Shown here: positions 6,861 to 10,186 of the stretch, piece after piece
Layout: each line of letters starts with the position of its first letter
Numbering within the stretch: the stretch's first letter is position 1
Source of the DNA: Victivallales bacterium Lenti_02
Lineage (GTDB): Bacteria > Verrucomicrobiota > Lentisphaeria > Oligosphaerales > Lenti-02
Assembly: GCA_001603055.1 (NCBI GenBank)
Contig: LVAZ01000064.1
Span: 1 to 10,186, forward strand
Reading direction: 5' to 3'
Length of the DNA stretch: 10,186 nt
Notes under the pieces: model-generated
What the model saw: only the letters and a program-made list of their open reading frames with translations
Told to the model about the DNA's origin: nothing
Databases searched by the model: none
Translations under genes and position numbers: made by a program

Positions 6861-7778
6861 TTACGACAAGGCGTCCACTTCGCGGCGGGTCGGGATGGCG
6901 GTGCGCCCGCCCAGCTCGCGGCATTTCAATCCGGCCACCACCGTGGCGAAGCGCATGCACTCGCGCAGCTCGGGCGCTTGGCCGGCTTTGACGAACTCGA
7001 CGTAGCGCGCGGCGAAGGCGCCGTGGTACACGTCGCCCGCGCCGGTGGTGTCCACGATGGGCTCCACCGGATGCAGGGGCATGGTGATGGTTTGCCTGCC
7101 GTCGCTGGCGATGCTGCCCCGGCGGCCGAGGGTCACGCCCGCCCAGGAAACGCCCAGTCCGTGCAGTTTCTGGATGACGGCCTCGGGGTCGTCCCGGCCG
7201 ATCCAGTCGCGGGCGAAGGGCTCGGAGGTGATGACCACGTCGCAATGGGGCAGCAGGCCGCAGGTCCGCTCGTTGCAGGTGCCCGCATCGAGGAAGACCT
7301 TGCCGCCCGCCGCATGGACCGCCTCGGCGGCGCGGACGGCGGCGGCGGGGTGGTGGCTGTCCAGATGCAGGGCATGGGTGTCGGCGAAGCCCGCCGGGTC
7401 GATGTCCCTGGCCTCCAGATAGGCCACGGTGCCCAGGGACCAGGCGATGGAACGGGCGCCGGTGGCGGCGTCGATCCAGCAATAGGCCACGGGGGAGGCC
7501 GCGCCGGGCTGAATCTGGACATGGCGGGTATCGATGCCCTCGATGGCAAGCTGGCGGAGGATTTCCCGCCCGTCCGCGTCGTCGCCGGTGGCGCTCACCA
7601 GCGCGGTGCGCAGGCCCAGGCGGGCGGCGGCGACGGTGGCCGTGCTGGCCGGGCCGCCGCCCTGGCGGAGCATGCGCTCGATCCGCACCTTCTCGTCGTG
7701 CGGAATCCGGGGCAGGACGCAGTAGGTGTCCATCCCCCCGTAGCCGAGGCCGACGAAATCGTAGGTTTTCTCGTTCAT
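6861..7778 (-). CDS. PfkB/ribokinase-family sugar kinase
   Basis: This 305-residue protein is a normal-length ribokinase-family kinase. Visible signatures are FVGLGYGGMDTYCVLPRIP at 8-26, the sugar-binding di-glycine motif GGGPASTATVAAARLG at 40-55, and the anion-hole/catalytic motif DTTGAGDVYHGAFA at 243-256 with catalytic base Asp249. The tail LKCRELGGRTAIPTRREVD matches the C-terminus of the branch containing sulfofructose kinase YihV, and KDG kinases and IolC are further relatives. Two in-frame ATGs occur, at 7784 and 7778. I chose 7778 because a GAGGA sits 5 bases before it, whereas that element would directly abut the first. The frame is open to 7898, but that part overlaps the end of the GH4 gene. 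Only 8 bases separate it from the GH4 stop, so co-transcription is near certain. It probably phosphorylates a ketose or 2-keto sugar acid formed in this pathway. Confidence 0.94.
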   Translation of the reverse strand: MNEKTYDFVGLGYGGMDTYCVLPRIPHDEKVRIERMLRQGGGPASTATVAAARLGLRTALVSATGDDADGREILRQLAIEGIDTRHVQIQPGAASPVAYCWIDAATGARSIAWSLGTVAYLEARDIDPAGFADTHALHLDSHHPAAAVRAAEAVHAAGGKVFLDAGTCNERTCGLLPHCDVVITSEPFARDWIGRDDPEAVIQKLHGLGVSWAGVTLGRRGSIASDGRQTITMPLHPVEPIVDTTGAGDVYHGAFAARYVEFVKAGQAPELRECMRFATVVAGLKCRELGGRTAIPTRREVDALS

Positions 7779-7786
7779 GCGCATCC

Positions 7787-9133
7787 TCAGGCGTTGAATT
7801 CGGGGGAGATGACCTCCCGGAAGGCGGCGAACATCTCGTCGGTCATGGCCCGGATTTCGGCCAGCGAGCAGACGGCCTTGGTCAGCGGATCGTGGCACAT
7901 GGCGTGGAAGATCATCTCGCGGTTCCGCTCAAGATAGCCGTTGGCGACCAGATGCTGGACCGTGATCATGGCCCGGTTGAGGCCCGCCAGATGCTCGGGC
8001 ATGTCGCCCACCGCGCAGGGCTGCACCCCGTTGCGGTCCACCAGGCAGGGCACCTCGACGCAGCACTCGCGGGGATAGTTGGCGATCAGCCCGGCCCCGT
8101 TCATCACGTTGCCGTTGATGCAGGTCGGGATACCGGTCTCGATCGCCTCGATGATCTGGACGCCGTACTCCTCGCTGCGGGTGAGGTCGGGCTGCTGGTC
8201 GGCGGCGAGAATGCGCTCGACGCTCTTCTGCCAGTTGCGCTGGAGTTCCTCGCAGACCTCGAGGGCGGCGTGGGGCTCGCCCGCCGACATCCGTTTGCCG
8301 GGCGTCGAGGGCTCCCCTTCCGGAATCCGGCAGAACTGGTCGATGAGGTCGGGACGGCTGCGGAAGTAGGGCACGTACTCGCTGCTGTGCCCGCTCGCCT
8401 CGGTGCAGAAACAGCCGAAATGGCGGAACAGCTCGAAGCGCACCCGGTCGCGATGGTAGACGGCCGGGTTCGCCAGTGCCTCGCGCAGACGCGGATAGGC
8501 GTCCTGTCCCTGGTGCTCGAAGCGGAGGAAGAACGCCTGGTGGTTCACGCCGACGCATTGGGTGGTCACCTCGGCGGCCGGCGCGCCGATGTAGGAGGCC
8601 ATGGCCTTGGCCGTGTGCTGCACCCCGTGGCACAGGCCCACCGCCCGTACCCCGGTCCCCTTGGCCAGCGCCCAGATGTTGATGCTCATCGGGTTCACGT
8701 AGTTCAGCAGCAGAGCCCGGGGACAGACCCGCATCATCGTCTCGGCCACTTCGGTCAGCGCGGGCAGCACGCGCAGGGCGCGGAAAATGCCGCCGGGAGC
8801 GAGGGTGTCGGCCACCACTTGGTCCACCCCGTACTTGGCCGGAATCTCATGCTCCAGCCGCTGGTGGTCGAGGGTGCCGATCCGGAAAATGGTCAGCACA
8901 TAGTCCGCCCCGTCCAGCGCCTCGGTCAGATGGGTGGTGACGAGCAGGTCGGGCGTGCAGCCAATCGCCTCGCCGATCTTGCGGGTGACGGCCACCGTGT
9001 TCGCCAGACGCTCGGCGCTGATGTCCATCAGGGCCAGTTGCGACCCGCGCAGACGGTCCCGCAGCAGAATGTCGGTGATGAACCGCCGGGCGAATATCAC
9101 TCCTCCGGCGCCGATGATCGCGATCTTGGCCAT
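7787..9133 (-). CDS. Glycoside hydrolase family 4 (NAD- and metal-dependent alpha-glycosidase, MelA-like, CHGV motif)
   Basis: This 448-residue protein equals MelA-type GH4 enzymes in length. These cleave alpha-glycosides by transient NAD+-dependent oxidation at C3 with a bound Mn2+. The Rossmann motif KIAIIGAGGVIFARRF is at 3-18, NPMSINIWA at 147-155 and the metal-binding motif CHGVQHTA at 168-175 (Cys168, His169). VGVNHQAFFLRF (194-205) supplies the second metal His198. VEVPCLVDRNGVQP and GDMPEHLAGLNRAMITVQ are strongly MelA-like C-terminal segments. The four residues at the CHxx motif correlate with substrate in this family: CHSV in alpha-galactosidases, CNVP in phospho-glycosidases, CHGx reported for alpha-glucuronidases, and CHEV for alpha-galacturonidase. 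The CHGV here hints at a uronide substrate, although the rest looks MelA-like. The frame extends to 9190, but AGGAA lies 7 bases before the ATG at 9133 and the dinucleotide fold starts right after it. It is the first gene of the operon. Confidence 0.95.
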   Translation of the reverse strand: MAKIAIIGAGGVIFARRFITDILLRDRLRGSQLALMDISAERLANTVAVTRKIGEAIGCTPDLLVTTHLTEALDGADYVLTIFRIGTLDHQRLEHEIPAKYGVDQVVADTLAPGGIFRALRVLPALTEVAETMMRVCPRALLLNYVNPMSINIWALAKGTGVRAVGLCHGVQHTAKAMASYIGAPAAEVTTQCVGVNHQAFFLRFEHQGQDAYPRLREALANPAVYHRDRVRFELFRHFGCFCTEASGHSSEYVPYFRSRPDLIDQFCRIPEGEPSTPGKRMSAGEPHAALEVCEELQRNWQKSVERILAADQQPDLTRSEEYGVQIIEAIETGIPTCINGNVMNGAGLIANYPRECCVEVPCLVDRNGVQPCAVGDMPEHLAGLNRAMITVQHLVANGYLERNREMIFHAMCHDPLTKAVCSLAEIRAMTDEMFAAFREVISPEFNA

Positions 9134-9188
9134 GCTGTGCTTCCTGGATAAATAAAGCCAAACGGGCGCGTCTTTGTCCACGGACCTC

Positions 9189-9216
9189 AAGATAGACCAG
9201 TCCGGCGACGGTTCAA
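9189..9216 (-). promoter_or_regulatory. Candidate promoter for the minus-strand operon (downstream option)
   Basis: On the minus strand TTGAAC (9216-9211) and TATCTT (9194-9189) are separated by 16 bases, each with 4 of 6 consensus matches. This would start transcription about 50 bases upstream of the GH4 ATG. It is an alternative to the TTGTCA/CAAAAT pair and does not overlap the inverted-repeat arm. Weak evidence. Confidence 0.2.
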
Positions 9217-9221
9217 GAAAT

Positions 9222-9251
9222 ATTTTGCGAAAAAGTGATTCAGTGTGACAA
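9222..9251 (-). promoter_or_regulatory. Candidate promoter for the minus-strand operon (upstream option)
   Basis: On the minus strand TTGTCA (9251-9246) resembles a -35 box, with 5 of 6 consensus bases. It is followed after 18 bases by CAAAAT (9227-9222), with 4 of 6 bases of a -10 box. The -35 element lies inside one arm of the inverted repeat at 9237-9259, so a repressor bound there would block RNA polymerase. Initiation here would give a 5' leader of roughly 80 bases before the GH4 ATG. The call rests on consensus matching alone. Confidence 0.35.
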
Positions 9252-9345
9252 GTTTTTCAGTGCTTGTAGCCGGAAAATCGCCGGGAGTCGGGGTGTTTTT
9301 GGTGTGCTGTGCTTGAAAGTATGAGAAACTGTGAGAAATTGAATC
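9237..9345. repeat. Imperfect inverted repeat, proposed operator pair
   Basis: The plus strand at 9322-9345 and the minus strand at 9259-9237 read almost alike. Both start TGARAAACT (R is G or A) and both end YTGAATC (Y is T or C). The middle 7-8 bases are less alike. About 18 of 23 positions match with one single-base gap. The arms are 62 bases apart and each faces the gene it would control, the regulator on one side and the operon on the other. This layout suits a repressor that binds two sites and may loop the DNA. I judge it the best operator candidate for the adjacent DeoR-family protein. Confidence 0.5.
9321..9340 (+). repeat. Tandem 10-base direct repeat inside the right operator arm
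   Basis: ATGAGAAACT (9321-9330) is followed at once by GTGAGAAATT (9331-9340), with 8 of 10 positions identical. The 10-base period equals about one helical turn, so two protein subunits could dock on the same DNA face. DeoR-family operators are often built from short tandem or inverted repeats, which fits, but chance similarity in an A-rich stretch is possible. Confidence 0.4.
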
Positions 9346-9399
9346 CGGCGAATCGGTCATTGTCTCAGTTTTGGTTTTCACGGACAGGTATGGCGGACT

Positions 9400-10179
9400 A
9401 TGGCGCAACTGGCGGACATTCGGCGGCAGGAGATGCGGGAATACCTGCGGGAGCGGGGGCACGGCAGCATTGCCGAAATCTGCCAGCACTTCGGGGTCTC
9501 GGTGGCCACGGTCCACCGCGATCTGGACGAGATGATGGCGGCGGGCCTGGTGCGGAAGGTCCACGGCGGCGTCGAGTACCTCGCCCCGCCGAACGGGGAG
9601 GAAGGCTGGAACAGCGGCTTCGCCATCCGTCTGCGCCGCAACTGCGAGGGGAAAAAGACCATCGCCGAGAAGGCGCTGACTCTGATCGAGGAGGACGATG
9701 TGGTGTTTCTCGATTCCTCGACCACCTCCCTGTATCTGGCCCGCGCCATCCGCTCGGGCGCTCTGCACCGCCTGACCCTGGTGACGAATTCGAACGCCAT
9801 CGCCAACGAGTTCCCGACCTTTCCCCGCAGCTTCACGCTGCTCTCGCTGGGCGGCTCCTACCATTTCCAGCTCAACTCCTTCCTCGGCGGCATCACCCGC
9901 GAGGCCGTGCGCCATCTCCGCCTGCGCAAGGTCTTCCTCTCCGCCGTCGGGGTCTCCACCGATGGCGCCTTCACCTTCCACGAGGACCACGCCGCCTTCC
10001 TGCGCGAGCTGGTCGAGCGGGTCGAGACGACGATTCTGCTGGCGGACGGCAGCAAGTTCGGCCGGGAGGCCCTGTTCCGGGTCTGCGAGTTGTCCGAGCT
10101 GGCCTGCATCGTCTCGGAGGCCGCGCCTCCCCCCGCGCTGGCCGAAGCCTGCCGCGCCGTCGGCTGCAACCTGCTGTGA
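9400..10179 (+). CDS. DeoR/GlpR-family transcriptional regulator
   Basis: This 259-residue protein has the full DeoR architecture. The N-terminal winged helix-turn-helix spans about residues 3-57, with recognition region GSIAEICQHFGVSVATVHRD (22-41) and the wing GLVRKVHGG at 49-57. The C-terminal sugar-phosphate-sensing domain shows FLDSSTTSLYLARAI (103-117), TLVTNSNAIANEF, LLSLGG, and AVGVSTDGAFTF followed by a long helix ending in ILLADGSKFGREALF. These segments are typical of GlpR-like proteins that sense phosphorylated sugars (role known for the family). It is divergent from the seven-gene operon and is probably its local repressor. One of the two kinases could make the inducer. The ATG at 9400 is chosen because the ATG at 9390 is in another frame. 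An AGG lies about 11 bases upstream, a weak ribosome site. No terminator is visible in the 7 bases left in the window. Confidence 0.96.
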   Translation: MAQLADIRRQEMREYLRERGHGSIAEICQHFGVSVATVHRDLDEMMAAGLVRKVHGGVEYLAPPNGEEGWNSGFAIRLRRNCEGKKTIAEKALTLIEEDDVVFLDSSTTSLYLARAIRSGALHRLTLVTNSNAIANEFPTFPRSFTLLSLGGSYHFQLNSFLGGITREAVRHLRLRKVFLSAVGVSTDGAFTFHEDHAAFLRELVERVETTILLADGSKFGREALFRVCELSELACIVSEAAPPPALAEACRAVGCNLL

Positions 10180-10186
10180 CGGCGGG

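Larger units (their letters stand above)
9134..9399. promoter_or_regulatory. Divergent intergenic regulatory region
   Basis: This 266-base gap separates the GH4 start (minus strand) from the DeoR-family regulator start (plus strand). No credible gene lies in it. It is visibly richer in A and T than the flanking coding DNA, especially at 9211-9260 and 9296-9345. It must contain the promoters of the operon and of the regulator. It also holds the inverted repeat, the tandem repeats and the promoter candidates listed separately. As with other DeoR-type regulators placed beside their target operon, repression by the regulator with relief by a phosphorylated sugar is the likely control mode; this is inference from the family. 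Confidence 0.8.

Noticed and set aside
2774..7778. Complete myo-inositol operon, suggested by an IolB and a PfkB (IolC-type) kinase
   Set aside because: No IolD (ThDP enzyme), IolE, IolG or IolJ in the window, and the PfkB protein resembles the YihV-type branch at least as much as IolC; GH4 and FucI-like genes do not belong to inositol breakdown.
6861..7778. Sulfoquinovose pathway, suggested by the YihV-like kinase tail
   Set aside because: No sulfoquinovosidase, sulfofructose-phosphate aldolase or sulfolactaldehyde enzyme is present here; similarity of one kinase is too little.
7892..9151. Plus-strand open frame of 419 codons opposite the GH4 gene
   Set aside because: Compositional by-product of GC-rich codons opposite a clear GH4 enzyme.
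9134..9190. N-terminal extension of the GH4 frame by 19 residues
   Set aside because: The Rossmann strand KIAIIGAGG must be near the N-terminus, and a good AGGAA ribosome site precedes the ATG at 9133.
9187..9990. Minus-strand open frame of 267 codons opposite the DeoR gene, running through the intergenic region
   Set aside because: It would cross both operator arms and is antisense to a complete DeoR protein; its N-terminal part is Gly/Glu/Ala filler and the tail is translated AT-rich spacer.
1..10186. Mobile element, phage, defence system, tRNA or CRISPR array
   Set aside because: No transposase, integrase, terminal repeats, regularly spaced repeats, or cloverleaf-like sequence were seen; all coding space is explained by metabolic genes and one regulator.

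Overview
The window is a GC-rich bacterial catabolic gene cluster with tight spacing. Seven genes run on the minus strand, from about 9133 down to the left edge and beyond it. One divergent regulator gene (9400-10179) lies on the plus strand. I see no tRNA, rRNA, CRISPR array, insertion sequence or phage gene. The gene mix is a GH4 glycosidase, an L-fucose/L-arabinose isomerase-fold protein and a secreted right-handed beta-helix protein with an inserted beta-sandwich, all with strongly C/G-ending codons. This is typical of polysaccharide-degrading Gram-negative bacteria, and the PVC group (Verrucomicrobiota, Lentisphaerota/Kiritimatiellota, Planctomycetota) is my best guess. It is a style argument only, with no marker gene to confirm it.

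In transcription order the minus-strand genes are: GH4 NAD-dependent alpha-glycosidase (9133-7787), PfkB-family sugar kinase (7778-6861), FucI/AraA-superfamily isomerase (6825-5482), secreted beta-helix protein (5453-3600), IolB-family isomerase (3583-2774), XylB-like FGGY kinase (2777-1245) and an FAD-linked oxidoreductase related to alkylglycerone-phosphate synthase (1224 to beyond position 1). The gaps are 8, 35, 28, 16, -4 and 20 bases, with no terminator-like hairpin noticed between genes, so they very probably form one operon that continues to the left of the window.

The 266-base gap at 9134-9399 is clearly more AT-rich than its surroundings. It must hold the promoters for both directions. 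It contains an imperfect 23/24-base inverted repeat (9237-9259 and 9322-9345, roughly 18 of 23 positions matching). I propose this as the operator pair of the DeoR-family regulator encoded next to it.

The enzymes suggest this reading. The beta-helix protein binds or cuts a polysaccharide outside the cytoplasm. The GH4 enzyme releases a sugar or uronic acid from a small alpha-glycoside. The FucI/AraA-like isomerase makes a ketose, and one or both kinases phosphorylate it. An IolB/KduI-family isomerase and an FAD oxidoreductase handle a keto- or deoxy-uronate or sugar acid. The substrate is not determined by the sequence. The combination of an orphan iolB with GH4 (CHGV motif), a FucI/AraA-like isomerase, two unrelated kinases and an AGPS-like flavoenzyme matches no textbook pathway that I recognise, and it is the main item worth follow-up. 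Transporters and an aldolase are absent from the window and may lie to the left.
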